Assembly (NCBI GenBank): GCA_023443515.1
Contig: JAEZUC010000058.1
Coordinates: forward strand, 27,248-91,247
Source of the DNA: Bacillota bacterium
GTDB lineage: Bacteria; Bacillota; Clostridia; Acetivibrionales; DSM-1351
Reading direction: 5' to 3'
DNA length: 64,000 nucleotides
Part shown: in pieces, positions 43,287 through 52,294 of the stretch
Layout: each line of letters begins with the position of its first letter
Numbering within the stretch: the first letter of the stretch is position 1
The notes under the pieces: generated by a model
Databases searched by the model: none
What the model was told of the DNA's origin: nothing
Seen by the model: the letters and a program-made list of their open reading frames with translations, nothing else
Translations under genes and position numbers: made by a program

Positions 43287-45104
43287 TTACTTGATTTTTA
43301 CTCCGTATATTTTCTTGGCATAGGTACCCACTACCGCCATATCATTGTATACTGACGGTGATGCCTCAACATTTCCTCCAACTGAGATTTTATCCAAATC
43401 CTCTCCTGTTTTCGGGTCTATCAAATGCATATATCCTTTAAAGTCGCATAGCAACATATAGGTCTTTCCGTCTTCGGACATAAAATCTACAGGTGAACTC
43501 CAGCTGTATGCATCCAACTGTCTTTTCCAAACCTCTTTACCTGTTTTCTTATCCAGTGCCACAAGGGTTCCGTCGCTTGTGGAGCCTGTCAATGCAACAT
43601 TGAATATAACAATGTCGCTTATATCATTTTTTCCTAATACCGGAGTAGCCAAAGCTCCTCCATTTATATAATTCTGATAAAAGCAGGAGTAGTCCTTCTG
43701 CCATACAAGTTCTCCAGTCAGGGCATTTATCTTTCTTATGTTGCAATTTGCCTTTGCTCCGGCTTTTCCTCGCTTGTCAATCTCATTTGCAGTGTACAGG
43801 AATACTCCTTCTTCAGTTTCTTCTAAAGTAATTGAGCTGTCAGTGTCATCACCGGATTTGAATATCCAAACAGGTTCAAGTTTATTGATATCCAGACACT
43901 GTATTGTCCCTCCGTTATCTGCAAAATACATGAGATTCCTGTATACTGCAGGTGAATTTTCTATTCCCTGTTCGGAGCTGTAGCTACTCTTGTAACGGTA
44001 TTTTGTTATTGTAGGATTAATAGATATTGTTCCTGCTTCCCTATTAAATTTCGTATTTAACTTTGCTTTGTAAACAAGACCATTTTCACCACAATCTATA
44101 AGAGTGTCGGTGTACCTGTTCAACAGTGCAGAGGAATCGTTTGCTCCCCATTGTCTGAACGCAACGGGGTCATTACCCGGCATTGAAAATATCTCCTTTT
44201 GGTTAATCAAATCAAATATCCTGTATTTGAAAGTACCCTTTCTGCCGTCATTTTCGTTAAGTCCCTGTCCCGTATAGAATAACGGGTAACCTCTTGGGTC
44301 AACCATACCAGTTCCTTTAACGGTAAAACCTATATTCATTTTGGGTCTGGAAGCTTTTCCTGTTTCCATATCAAGAAAATAAACATTCCCGTCAAATACA
44401 GGATATATTACCTCAACAAGATCCTTGTCCTTTAAATCTTTATTTATGTTCATTACTTTTCTGACATCCGGCGACCAGTGAGCCAGCAACGGTTGTCCTG
44501 TCCAGCCTGCACCCGGCCAGTAGCTTCCTACTCCCGAAACTGCTCCAATGTCATGTGTCCATACTATCTCAAGCTTTTTTTCCTTTACATCGGCTTTTCC
44601 CCATGAAGGAGCCGTCCTGTAGTTATTTCCTCTGAATGTAGTGACTCCTTCAAGTTCCGAGTACATTTCGGGAGAACCAAAGGCAAGGTTGTAAGGCGGT
44701 TTGTAGCCTGAGGATACCTTGTTGCTCACAAGTCTCCAGTATCTTATATTTCCGTCCTTGAAGGTTTTCTTGATTGAACCGTCCCCCATGGCTGCCTTGG
44801 ATATAAGACTTGCCGGGTTCTTCCAGGAAATCAGAAGATCGTCAGGGTTGGTACTTTCAGCCGGTTTCTGAGCTTTATCCGTTTCCTCAGAGGGATCATT
44901 TTTAGCATCAGTCCCTGTAGAAGCCGATTCGGTCGCTGTTGCAGTTGTCTTAGTTGCTGTCTGAGGTGTTTTATTTGAATCTTTTGGTGGAAGCTTCCCG
45001 ATATATACCAGATAAATTGCTGTCATAGCTACTAATAAAGCAAGTAAAGCAACAACTAATGCAGGAAGCAGCTTATTAATATTTCTTCCTCTTTTTCTGC
45101 TCAT
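43287..45104 (-). CDS. secreted PQQ-like beta-propeller repeat protein (paralogue 1)
   Basis: 605 residues, same architecture as the downstream paralogue: basic start, membrane anchor (about 12-33), a long Thr/Ala/Ser linker (about 40-90), then the propeller. Shared signatures include 'LEGVTTFRGNNYR', 'GWTGQPLLAHWS', 'WGANDSSALLNRYTDTLIDCGENGLVYK' and 'DDTDSSITLEETEEGVFLYTANEIDKRG'. GGAG precedes ATG. The 18-base gap makes the two one operon. The linkers differ most between the copies, while blade sequences are conserved, which suggests the propeller face is under selection. Function unknown. Confidence 0.82.
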   Translation of the reverse strand: MSRKRGRNINKLLPALVVALLALLVAMTAIYLVYIGKLPPKDSNKTPQTATKTTATATESASTGTDAKNDPSEETDKAQKPAESTNPDDLLISWKNPASLISKAAMGDGSIKKTFKDGNIRYWRLVSNKVSSGYKPPYNLAFGSPEMYSELEGVTTFRGNNYRTAPSWGKADVKEKKLEIVWTHDIGAVSGVGSYWPGAGWTGQPLLAHWSPDVRKVMNINKDLKDKDLVEVIYPVFDGNVYFLDMETGKASRPKMNIGFTVKGTGMVDPRGYPLFYTGQGLNENDGRKGTFKYRIFDLINQKEIFSMPGNDPVAFRQWGANDSSALLNRYTDTLIDCGENGLVYKAKLNTKFNREAGTISINPTITKYRYKSSYSSEQGIENSPAVYRNLMYFADNGGTIQCLDINKLEPVWIFKSGDDTDSSITLEETEEGVFLYTANEIDKRGKAGAKANCNIRKINALTGELVWQKDYSCFYQNYINGGALATPVLGKNDISDIVIFNVALTGSTSDGTLVALDKKTGKEVWKRQLDAYSWSSPVDFMSEDGKTYMLLCDFKGYMHLIDPKTGEDLDKISVGGNVEASPSVYNDMAVVGTYAKKIYGVKIK

Positions 45105-45379
45105 TTTCTATCTCCGTTCAAAATAACTATTTTGGCCACATTTGGCAACTCTGTATCCTACTTATTATATCAGACTGGTAAAAATAATAATATTTCTTTT
45201 TGTTAAAAATGTTGTAACCTTTCTATCATACTTTTGTTAATATTTACATATAATCTATATCTTAAATTTTGCCAATTTCTTTCGAATACAATCCGTTTAA
45301 ATAGTAAAAATTAATTATATATATGGACAATTTTGCTTAACCTATTTATAATTAGTAAAAATATTAAAAGGGGGAGCTC

Positions 45380-48010
45380 ATGAATAACTATTACAACCTG
45401 TCAACTGATGAAGTTTTAAAAAAACTCAGCACCAGTACGGAAGGTATTTCTGATAAAGATATTGACCGTCTCAGAGCACAATATGGATTTAATGAACTGA
45501 AAGCTGAAAATAAGGCAGGCTTCTTTAAAGTTTTTTTCAGTCAGTTTAAAGATTTCCTGGTAATAATCCTTCTGATTGCTGGTATTATATCTTTGTTTCT
45601 AAAAGATTATAAAAGTGCAATAGTAATCTTTGCAGTAACAATACTTAACTCCATTTTAGGCACTGTACAGCATTTTAAGGCCGAAAAGTCCCTTGACAGC
45701 TTAAAAACACTTTCTTCTCCCATAGCCAAGGTCATAAGGAATAATGAAAAAATTGAAATACCGTCCCGAGAGGTTTTAGTGGGCGACATTCTTTTGCTTG
45801 AAGCAGGAGATTTTGTCAGTGCTGACGGAAGAATCCTGGAGAACTATAGTCTTCAGGTTAATGAAAGCTCTCTCACCGGAGAATCCGAGAGTGTACTTAA
45901 AGAAATAGACGTAATCAAAGACAACGATATTGCTATCGGTGACAGAAAAAACATGGTGTTCACAGGAAGCCTCATTACTTACGGAAGGGCTGTTGTTGCC
46001 GTCACTGATATCGGAATGTCAACAGAGCTTGGCAAAATTGCACATTTAATGGAATCTGCACAAAGTAAGGCAACCCCTCTCCAAGTCAGCCTTGATAAAT
46101 TTGGTAAGAAGCTTGCTGTTGCCATTCTTATACTTTGCGGAATAATATTTGCTACAAATGTCTTTAGAGGATACTCACTTATTGAATCATTTATGTTTGC
46201 AATAGCACTGGCTGTTGCTGCAATACCTGAAGCACTTAGTTCCATTGTTACTATTGTACTTGCGATAGGTACTCAGAAAATGGCCAAAGAGAATGCTATT
46301 ATAAGAAAGCTTCACTCTGTAGAAAGCCTTGGAAGCGTATCTGTAATATGTTCCGACAAAACAGGTACATTAACTCAGAACAAAATGGTAGCCGAAAAAG
46401 TATATGTAGAATCTAAGGTATACGATGCCACCGGGCTTTCCATGGAAGATACTCTTCAGAGAATTATTGTAAAAATGAGTGCTTTGGCAAGCGATGCTAC
46501 AATAACCGGAGATAAGGGCGTTGGTGACCCTACTGAATTGGCTTTTATAAAACTTGCAAACAATTACAATTATGAAGAAGAAGACATTCGCAAGGAATAC
46601 CCCAGACTTTCGGAAGTCCCTTTTGATTCTGACAGAAAACTCATGAGTACCTTTCATAATATCGAGGGACGGTACATGATGTTTACAAAAGGTGCTCCCG
46701 ATATTATCCTTAGCAGAGTAAGCAATATTGCTGAAGAAAGTGGAGATAGGCCCGCAACTCAGAGTGATATTGAATTGATTGAACAGGTAAACCGTGATTT
46801 TTCCAATGAAGGCTTAAGAGTTCTTGCATTTGCCCATAAAAAGTTTGATACTCAGACAAATATCTCTGTTGAAGACGAAAAATCACTTACTTTCGTAGGC
46901 TTGATTGCGATGATTGACCCTCCTCGTGAAGAATCAAAGCTTGCGGTTGCAGATTGTATCAAAGCAGGAATTAAACCTGTAATGATAACAGGTGACCACA
47001 AAATCACAGCCTCCGCAATAGCCAGACAAATCGGTATTATGACAGAAAAGGCAAGAGCTGTGGAAGGTACTGAAGTTGAAAAAATGTCAGATGAAGAACT
47101 AAGAAATAATGTTGAGGATATATCAGTGTATGCTCGTGTATCTCCCGAGCATAAAATAAGAATAGTTAAAGCTTGGCAGGACAAGGGAAACGTTGTTGCA
47201 ATGACCGGAGACGGAGTAAATGATGCTCCTGCACTAAAACAGGCAGATATAGGCGTAGCTATGGGAAAAGTTGGTACAGAGGTAGCAAAGGATGCCGCAT
47301 CAATGATTCTTGTAGACGACAATTTCGCTACAATTGTTAAGGCTGTGTCAAACGGTCGAAGTATTTATACAAATATTAAAAACTCCATAAAGTTCTTACT
47401 TTCGGGAAATACAGCCGGAATACTTGCTGTTCTGTACACTTCGATTCTATCACTTCCATTACCTTTTACAGCAATGCATTTATTGTTTATAAACCTTCTT
47501 ACGGATTCCATGCCCGCTATAGCTCTTGGGTTGGAGCCTTACAGAAAAGATGTGCTGAATTCCAAGCCTCGTGATATTAACGAACCACTGTTAAACAGAA
47601 GCTTTTTGTTTCATGTGCTTTTCGAAGGCGGGATTATCGCCGCCAGTACACTTACAGCGTTTTACTATGGGTTAAGCAAAGGTGATGCCACACTTGCAAG
47701 TACCATGGCTTTCGCTGTTTTGGCCTTATCAAGAATGATTCATGGCTTCAACTGCCGCTCTAAGTACCCCATTTATAAAGTTGGAATTTTTTCAAACAAA
47801 TTTCTCTGGGGTGCTTTGCTTATAGGAATTTTACTGCTTTCACTTGTACTATGGGTTCCTTTACTTCAGAGTCTCTTCACAATAAATCCCGATGTACTGG
47901 AAAATCTGGGAGTAATTGTACTTCTGGCATTGGTTCCATTGGTAGTCATTCAAATTTATAAAGCTATAAGAACGGGTATGAATAGTAATAGTAAAATGAC
48001 CAAACAATAA
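45380..48010 (+). CDS. cation-translocating P-type ATPase, P2A (Ca2+) type
   Basis: 876 residues, ten membrane helices. Phosphorylation Asp326 in 'CSDKTGTLTQ', actuator 'TGES', M4 ion-site 'AAIPEALSSIVTIVLA', nucleotide-domain 'KGAPDIIL', hinge 'MITGDHKITASAIA' and 'TGDGVNDAPALKQADIGVAMG'. The N-terminal cation-ATPase domain and the C-terminal four-helix block mark a P2A/P2 pump of bacterial SERCA type, likely exporting Ca2+ (Mn2+ possible). M4 has PEA rather than PEGL, common in bacterial members. Strong GGGGGAG ribosome site. Confidence 0.92.
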   Translation: MNNYYNLSTDEVLKKLSTSTEGISDKDIDRLRAQYGFNELKAENKAGFFKVFFSQFKDFLVIILLIAGIISLFLKDYKSAIVIFAVTILNSILGTVQHFKAEKSLDSLKTLSSPIAKVIRNNEKIEIPSREVLVGDILLLEAGDFVSADGRILENYSLQVNESSLTGESESVLKEIDVIKDNDIAIGDRKNMVFTGSLITYGRAVVAVTDIGMSTELGKIAHLMESAQSKATPLQVSLDKFGKKLAVAILILCGIIFATNVFRGYSLIESFMFAIALAVAAIPEALSSIVTIVLAIGTQKMAKENAIIRKLHSVESLGSVSVICSDKTGTLTQNKMVAEKVYVESKVYDATGLSMEDTLQRIIVKMSALASDATITGDKGVGDPTELAFIKLANNYNYEEEDIRKEYPRLSEVPFDSDRKLMSTFHNIEGRYMMFTKGAPDIILSRVSNIAEESGDRPATQSDIELIEQVNRDFSNEGLRVLAFAHKKFDTQTNISVEDEKSLTFVGLIAMIDPPREESKLAVADCIKAGIKPVMITGDHKITASAIARQIGIMTEKARAVEGTEVEKMSDEELRNNVEDISVYARVSPEHKIRIVKAWQDKGNVVAMTGDGVNDAPALKQADIGVAMGKVGTEVAKDAASMILVDDNFATIVKAVSNGRSIYTNIKNSIKFLLSGNTAGILAVLYTSILSLPLPFTAMHLLFINLLTDSMPAIALGLEPYRKDVLNSKPRDINEPLLNRSFLFHVLFEGGIIAASTLTAFYYGLSKGDATLASTMAFAVLALSRMIHGFNCRSKYPIYKVGIFSNKFLWGALLIGILLLSLVLWVPLLQSLFTINPDVLENLGVIVLLALVPLVVIQIYKAIRTGMNSNSKMTKQ

Positions 48011-48049
48011 ACCTGTACATTAATATCAGTCAGGGAGGTTATTTATAAT

Positions 48050-48178
48050 ATGGGAAAGAATAAAAGTACTAAATCAGATGGTGTAGAATATTTTGCTGAT
48101 ACACAGAACTTGGAAAACCAAAAACGGATTTCAAAGGGAAACATTAAAAAGTCGGTTTTGGAGACTAAAACTAAATAA
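48050..48178 (+). CDS. small hydrophilic protein, 42 residues
   Basis: An ATG at 48050 with a near-perfect GGGAGG 10 bases upstream opens a 42-codon frame ending TAA 48176-48178. The product is charged and Lys-rich (begins MGKNKSTK, ends ETKTK), with no hydrophobic segment. It lies 39 bases after the Ca2+-ATPase gene and directly before a terminator, so it is the last cistron of that operon. I recognise no family. The ribosome site and clean position argue that it is real. Confidence 0.6.
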   Translation: MGKNKSTKSDGVEYFADTQNLENQKRISKGNIKKSVLETKTK

Positions 48179-48194
48179 ATTTTTGTACTAAAAT

Positions 48195-48230
48195 AAGACG
48201 CTGTCGGACTATACCAACAGCGTCTTTTCT
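48195..48230. terminator. bidirectional terminator
   Basis: Perfect 10-bp arms AAGACGCTGT (48195-48204) and ACAGCGTCTT (48217-48226), followed by TT on plus and by a T/A-rich tract on minus. It separates the P-ATPase operon from the convergent hydrogenase operon. Confidence 0.88.
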
Positions 48231-48248
48231 ATTTAATATTTTGATAAA

Positions 48249-49973
48249 TTATCTTGCTGTATAATGTGTGTGAAGCAGCTTATGAGCCTTGTGTCCGCCA
48301 GCTTCTCCAAGATACTCTGAGTACAATTTCTGTATCTCAGGGTTTTCATGTGACTTTCTCTTTTCACATGATGCATCTATATCATAAAGTCCCTTGATTC
48401 TTGCAGTTTTAACAGCATCTGTAGTTGATTTATCTTTAATGATTGGCTGTCCGCCACCGTTAATACATCCGCCTTCACAACCCATTACTTCTATGAAGTG
48501 GTAGTTTGCTTCACCTGCTCTTATTTTATCAAGAAGCTTTGATGCATTTCCTGTACCATTTGCAACAGCTACCTTTATCTCCATATCAGCGATATTTACA
48601 GTAGCTTCTTTGATTCCGTCCAAACCTCTTACAGCAGTATACTCAATGCAATCAAGTGATTTACCTGTAAGCTTGTCAGCTACTGTACGAAGAGCGGCTT
48701 CCATAACTCCTCCGGTATTACCGAATATTGTTCCTGCACCGGAGTAGGTTCCAAGGATACTGTCCTGCTTACTGTCTTCCAACTCTGCAAATTTGATTCC
48801 TGCCTGTCTTATCATCTTTGCAAGTTCTCTGGTAGTTATAACCGCATCAATGTCCTTTAGTCCGTCAACGCTCATTTCTTCCCTGTCTGCTTCATATTTC
48901 TTTGCAGTACATGGCATTACTGATACCACAAATACGCTCTTAGGATCAACATCAGCCTTAACAGGATAGTAGGATTTAGCAATTGCACCAAACATTTGTT
49001 GTGGTGATTTGCAGGATGAAAGATTTTCTATAAAATCATGGTAGTTATGCTCGCAATATTTAATCCATCCGGGTGAACAAGATGTAATCAATGGAAGCTT
49101 TCCACCGTTTTGAATTCTGTTAATAAGCTCGCTGCCTTCTTCAATTATTGTCAGGTTGGCACTGAAGTTGGTATCAAATACCTTGTTAAAGCCCAATCTT
49201 CTAAGTGCGGTAACCATTTTGCCTTCAACATTTGTTCCCGGCGCAAATCCGAACTCTTCACCAAGAGCAACTCTTACAGCCGGTGCAGTCTGAACAACAA
49301 CGTGCAACTCAGGATTTTCGAGAGCCTTCCATACCTTTTCAGTATCGTCTCTCTCCTGTAATGCTCCAACAGGACATATCTTGATACATTGACCGCAGTT
49401 AATACATTCCTGACTTGCAAGACCTTCTTCATATGCAGTTGTAACTGTCATATGTGCTCCACGGAAAGCAAAGTCGATAGCACTTACGTCCTGTATCTTT
49501 GAACAGACACTTACACATCTTCCGCAAAGAACACACTTGTTTGGGTCTCTTACGATAGGGCCGGAAGTATCCAGACATCCCTTATCAACCTTACCTTCGT
49601 AAGGAATTGCATCTATTCCGTTGTCATTGCAAAGGGTCTGAAGCTCACACTTCAAGTTTCTTGGACATGAAAGACATTCTCTGTTATGGTTTGCCATAAT
49701 AAGCTCAAGTATGTTCTTTCTTGCTTCTCTAACTGTGCTTGTAGCAGTTTTTACAACGATACCCTCAGATACCTTAGTTACACATGCAGGATGAAGTCCT
49801 CTCCAACCTTCAACCTCAACGACACAAACCCTACATGATCCGGGCTCGTTAACACCCTTCATGAAACACAAAGTCGGAATATCTATATTCAGCTGTTTTG
49901 CAGCTTCAAGAATTGTAGTATTCTTTGGTACAGAAACATCAAATCCGTCTATTTTTAAATTAATCATATCCAT
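48249..49973 (-). CDS. hydA: [FeFe] hydrogenase catalytic subunit (HydA/HndD)
   Basis: 574 residues. An N-terminal ubiquitin-like [2Fe-2S] domain ('PGSCRVCVVEVEG', with Cys further on) is followed by the His-Cys3 [4Fe-4S] ('HNRECLSCPRNLKCELQ'), two [4Fe-4S] ferredoxin motifs ('CVLCGRCVSVC', 'CINCGQCIKICP') and the H-cluster: L1 'TSCSPGW', L2 'MPCTAKKYE', L3 'EVMGCEGGCINGGG'. All three signatures are intact, so it should be active. A small-subunit-like C-terminal stretch ends the protein. Third gene of hydCBA; produces H2 from NADH-derived electrons passed by HydB and HydC in the cytoplasm. Confidence 0.95.
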   Translation of the reverse strand: MDMINLKIDGFDVSVPKNTTILEAAKQLNIDIPTLCFMKGVNEPGSCRVCVVEVEGWRGLHPACVTKVSEGIVVKTATSTVREARKNILELIMANHNRECLSCPRNLKCELQTLCNDNGIDAIPYEGKVDKGCLDTSGPIVRDPNKCVLCGRCVSVCSKIQDVSAIDFAFRGAHMTVTTAYEEGLASQECINCGQCIKICPVGALQERDDTEKVWKALENPELHVVVQTAPAVRVALGEEFGFAPGTNVEGKMVTALRRLGFNKVFDTNFSANLTIIEEGSELINRIQNGGKLPLITSCSPGWIKYCEHNYHDFIENLSSCKSPQQMFGAIAKSYYPVKADVDPKSVFVVSVMPCTAKKYEADREEMSVDGLKDIDAVITTRELAKMIRQAGIKFAELEDSKQDSILGTYSGAGTIFGNTGGVMEAALRTVADKLTGKSLDCIEYTAVRGLDGIKEATVNIADMEIKVAVANGTGNASKLLDKIRAGEANYHFIEVMGCEGGCINGGGQPIIKDKSTTDAVKTARIKGLYDIDASCEKRKSHENPEIQKLYSEYLGEAGGHKAHKLLHTHYTAR

Positions 49974-49975
49974 AA

Positions 49976-51265
49976 TTATTTACCTGCCTTTCCAGACATG
50001 CTGCACACTCCGGCTCTACATTTTCCGTTGATATGCTCCAAAAATTCTTCTTCAAAATATTTAACCAGTGTTATCAATGGCATTGGAGCACTTTGTCCCA
50101 ATCCGCAGAAACTTGTTGTCTTCATAGTTTGTGCAAGACTCTTCATTTTATTAAAATCAGCCATGGTTGCAGTTCCTTCTGTCATCTTGTCAAGAATTTC
50201 AACCAGTCTGAGGTTACCTTCTCTACAAGGTGTACATTTTCCGCAGGACTCCTCCTCAAAGAATTCCATAACGGTTTTCAGGTAATCTACTGCACAATGT
50301 GTATCATCTACCACAAGTACCGCACCTGAACCCAATGAAAAACCTGCTTTTTTCAAATCATAATAGCATATCTTTGTATCAATCATGCTTTCAGGGAAAC
50401 AGCATCCTGATGAACCGCCAAGGTGAACAAATTTCAGTTTACGTCCGTCTTTCATTCCTCCACCAAGGTTAAATATAAGTTCTCTCAAAGTTAATCCGAA
50501 AGGTATTTCGTAAACACCTCTGTTATTAACATTACCTGACAAGCACATTAATTTTGTTCCGCCACTGAACTCAGTTCCCATTGAGCTGAATTTCTCTCCG
50601 CCGTCCTTTATTATCCACGGAATACATGAATAGGTTTCAACGTTGTTCAGAATTGTAGGCATTTGATACAAACCGCAGTTCTTTATATAAGGTGGCTTTT
50701 GTCTTGGTCTTCCGGTCTTTCCTTCGATTGATTCAACCAAAGCGGTATTCTCACCGCAAACGTATGCCCCTGCACCTGAAACAACCTTCAGTTCAAAATC
50801 AAAACCTTCCCTGCCTAAAATATTCTTACCCAGATATCCTGCTTTTTTAGCATTCTCTATAGCACTTCTTACGATTTTTTGAATAGCGGCGTATTCGCCT
50901 CTGATATAGATATATCCTTCCTTGGCACCCATTATATACGCACCGATGGTCATACCTTCAATCAGTTCAAAAGGGTCTTCCGCCAATATATGCTTATCTT
51001 TAAATGTTCCGGGTTCTCCTTCATCTGCATTACAGACCATATATTTAGGACCTCTTTGAATTGCATATGCCTGCTCCCACTTGATTCCTGTAGGATAAGC
51101 AGCTCCGCCTCTTCCAAAAAGGTTTGCTTTCTTTATTTCTTCTATTGCATCAAGGTGTTCCATTGACATTGTTTTTTTCAAGCCTTCATACCCACCGGCC
51201 TGAATATATTCTTCAACACTGTCGGGTTTAATTTTTCCAAATCTTGCGCTTAGTACCTTATCCAT
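49976..51265 (-). CDS. hydB: NADH-binding flavoprotein subunit of [FeFe] hydrogenase (HydB/HndC, NuoF-like), short form
   Basis: 429 residues. NuoF core complete: NADH/FMN site 'GRGGAAYPTGIKW', 'NADEGEPGTFKD', 'GAGAYVCGENTALVESIEG' and the N3-cluster cysteines in 'ESCGKCTPCREG' plus 'TSFCGLGQ'. Unlike the ~590-residue HydB/HndC of known bifurcating enzymes, it lacks both the N-terminal thioredoxin-like [2Fe-2S] domain and the C-terminal 2[4Fe-4S] domain; it stops right after 'CRAGVC'. Overlaps HydC by 8 bases and ends 2 bases before the HydA start. Oxidises NADH and passes electrons to HydA. The missing clusters make ferredoxin coupling questionable. Confidence 0.94.
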   Translation of the reverse strand: MDKVLSARFGKIKPDSVEEYIQAGGYEGLKKTMSMEHLDAIEEIKKANLFGRGGAAYPTGIKWEQAYAIQRGPKYMVCNADEGEPGTFKDKHILAEDPFELIEGMTIGAYIMGAKEGYIYIRGEYAAIQKIVRSAIENAKKAGYLGKNILGREGFDFELKVVSGAGAYVCGENTALVESIEGKTGRPRQKPPYIKNCGLYQMPTILNNVETYSCIPWIIKDGGEKFSSMGTEFSGGTKLMCLSGNVNNRGVYEIPFGLTLRELIFNLGGGMKDGRKLKFVHLGGSSGCCFPESMIDTKICYYDLKKAGFSLGSGAVLVVDDTHCAVDYLKTVMEFFEEESCGKCTPCREGNLRLVEILDKMTEGTATMADFNKMKSLAQTMKTTSFCGLGQSAPMPLITLVKYFEEEFLEHINGKCRAGVCSMSGKAGK

Positions 51266-51728
51266 TATGTTGGCCCTCCCTGTAAGAGTCTACTATCTCT
51301 GACAACTTTTCAGATGTGAGATTACCATAAACTTTTTCACCTATTTTGATAGCAGGAGCTATATCACATGCACCAAAACAGCTTGACTGAATTAATGTAA
51401 AAATGCCATCTTCAGTCGTATCGCCCGGTTTAATGCCAAGCTTTTCTTCAAGAAGCTGCAATACATTTTTTGCACCTGATACATGACAAGGCCCGCTTTT
51501 ACAGACTTCAACCAGATACTTGCCTCTAGGCTCAGTGCCAAACATAGAATAGAAAGTAATTACACTATATACCCTGCTTACAGGCATCTCCAGTGCTTCT
51601 GCTACAAATACAACCCATTCATGGGGCAGAGAATTCGTCCCCGACACATTTTGCAGTTCCAACATTACTTGAATAAGATTGTCTTTTGAATTGCCGTAGC
51701 GATTCAATATCTCCTTAACCTTCTCCAT
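51258..51728 (-). CDS. hydC: [2Fe-2S] subunit of [FeFe] hydrogenase (HydC/HndA, NuoE-like)
   Basis: About 156 residues. Thioredoxin-like [2Fe-2S] fold with the four cysteines in 'CKSGPCHVSGA' and 'SSCFGACDIAP'. The ATG at 51728 has GGGAGGG 6 bases upstream, preferred to an in-frame start at 51749. First gene of the hydCBA operon. It bridges electrons between the flavoprotein HydB and the other subunits. Confidence 0.94.
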   Translation of the reverse strand: MEKVKEILNRYGNSKDNLIQVMLELQNVSGTNSLPHEWVVFVAEALEMPVSRVYSVITFYSMFGTEPRGKYLVEVCKSGPCHVSGAKNVLQLLEEKLGIKPGDTTEDGIFTLIQSSCFGACDIAPAIKIGEKVYGNLTSEKLSEIVDSYREGQHNG

Positions 51729-52041
51729 TTTTGCCCTCCCGCGGGCCATTAAGACCCCTCATATAAAATTAATTTCACCCTTGCCTTTTAATAAACAAGG
51801 AACAAAATACCAACCCAAGTACTTTGTATACATTTTAAATATTTTACCGTATCTTTAATACGCAATATCGTTATATCCATTAATATTGTAATTACTGTAA
51901 TTTGTATTGTCAATCAAAGTTTGATATTTTTTTCACAGAATTTTGTTATATATCGAAAATATTCTTTAATACTTGAAGAATTCTTTACATATGGTCTATT
52001 ATGTATTAAAATTAATACATAATATGACGGGAGTGATGGTA
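51729..52041. promoter_or_regulatory. intergenic region with hydCBA promoter
   Basis: 313 bases without a gene. On the minus strand, -35 TTGACA (51908-51913), exactly 17 bases, -10 TACAAT (51885-51890) gives hydCBA transcription from about 51878 and a ~150-base leader. I see no Rex-type TTGTTAAnnnnnnTTAACAA palindrome. A short CCTTG/CAAGG hairpin near 51785-51805 lies in the leader. No other structure stands out. Confidence 0.65.
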
Positions 52042-52248
52042 ATGTCTGACTTTAAAACAACGGGCGACAAAAATTCCAATTCACACCATTGCCAATGTTG
52101 CACCTGCATGGAAGGTTATCCAAAGAAGTGCAATTGTGGCGGTTTGATTCACTTAGAGAAAACTGAAAGTGATATTTTCGGCTCACTGCTGGTTTTCAGA
52201 TGTGACAAATGTAATTTTGTTTTCGACATTCAGGAAGAAGAGTATTAA
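52042..52248 (+). CDS. small cysteine-rich (zinc-ribbon-like) protein
   Basis: About 68 residues. Cys-rich centre: 'HHCQCCTCMEGYPKKCNCGG', then 'FRCDKCNFVF' near the end, giving eight Cys and two His that could hold one or two metal ions. The ATG at 52042 with GGGAG 8 bases upstream fits better than 51973 or 52036. It diverges from the hydrogenase operon and is followed by a hairpin terminator. I recognise no named family; a zinc-binding or redox role is only suggested by the cysteines. Confidence 0.65.
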   Translation: MSDFKTTGDKNSNSHHCQCCTCMEGYPKKCNCGGLIHLEKTESDIFGSLLVFRCDKCNFVFDIQEEEY

Positions 52249-52273
52249 AGGACTGCATAAATTTGCAGTCCTT
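52248..52273. terminator. bidirectional terminator
   Basis: Perfect 10-bp arms AAGGACTGCA (52248-52257) and TGCAGTCCTT (52264-52273). The loop is TAAATT, and T-rich sequence follows on plus; it serves the Cys-rich gene and the convergent MutS-like gene. Confidence 0.85.
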
Positions 52274-52294
52274 TTAAGTTATTTGGTTTTTTAT

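Noticed and set aside
51729..52041. Rex operator for the hydrogenase operon
   Set aside because: No TTGTTAA-type palindrome was found near the predicted promoter; redox control at this site cannot be supported.
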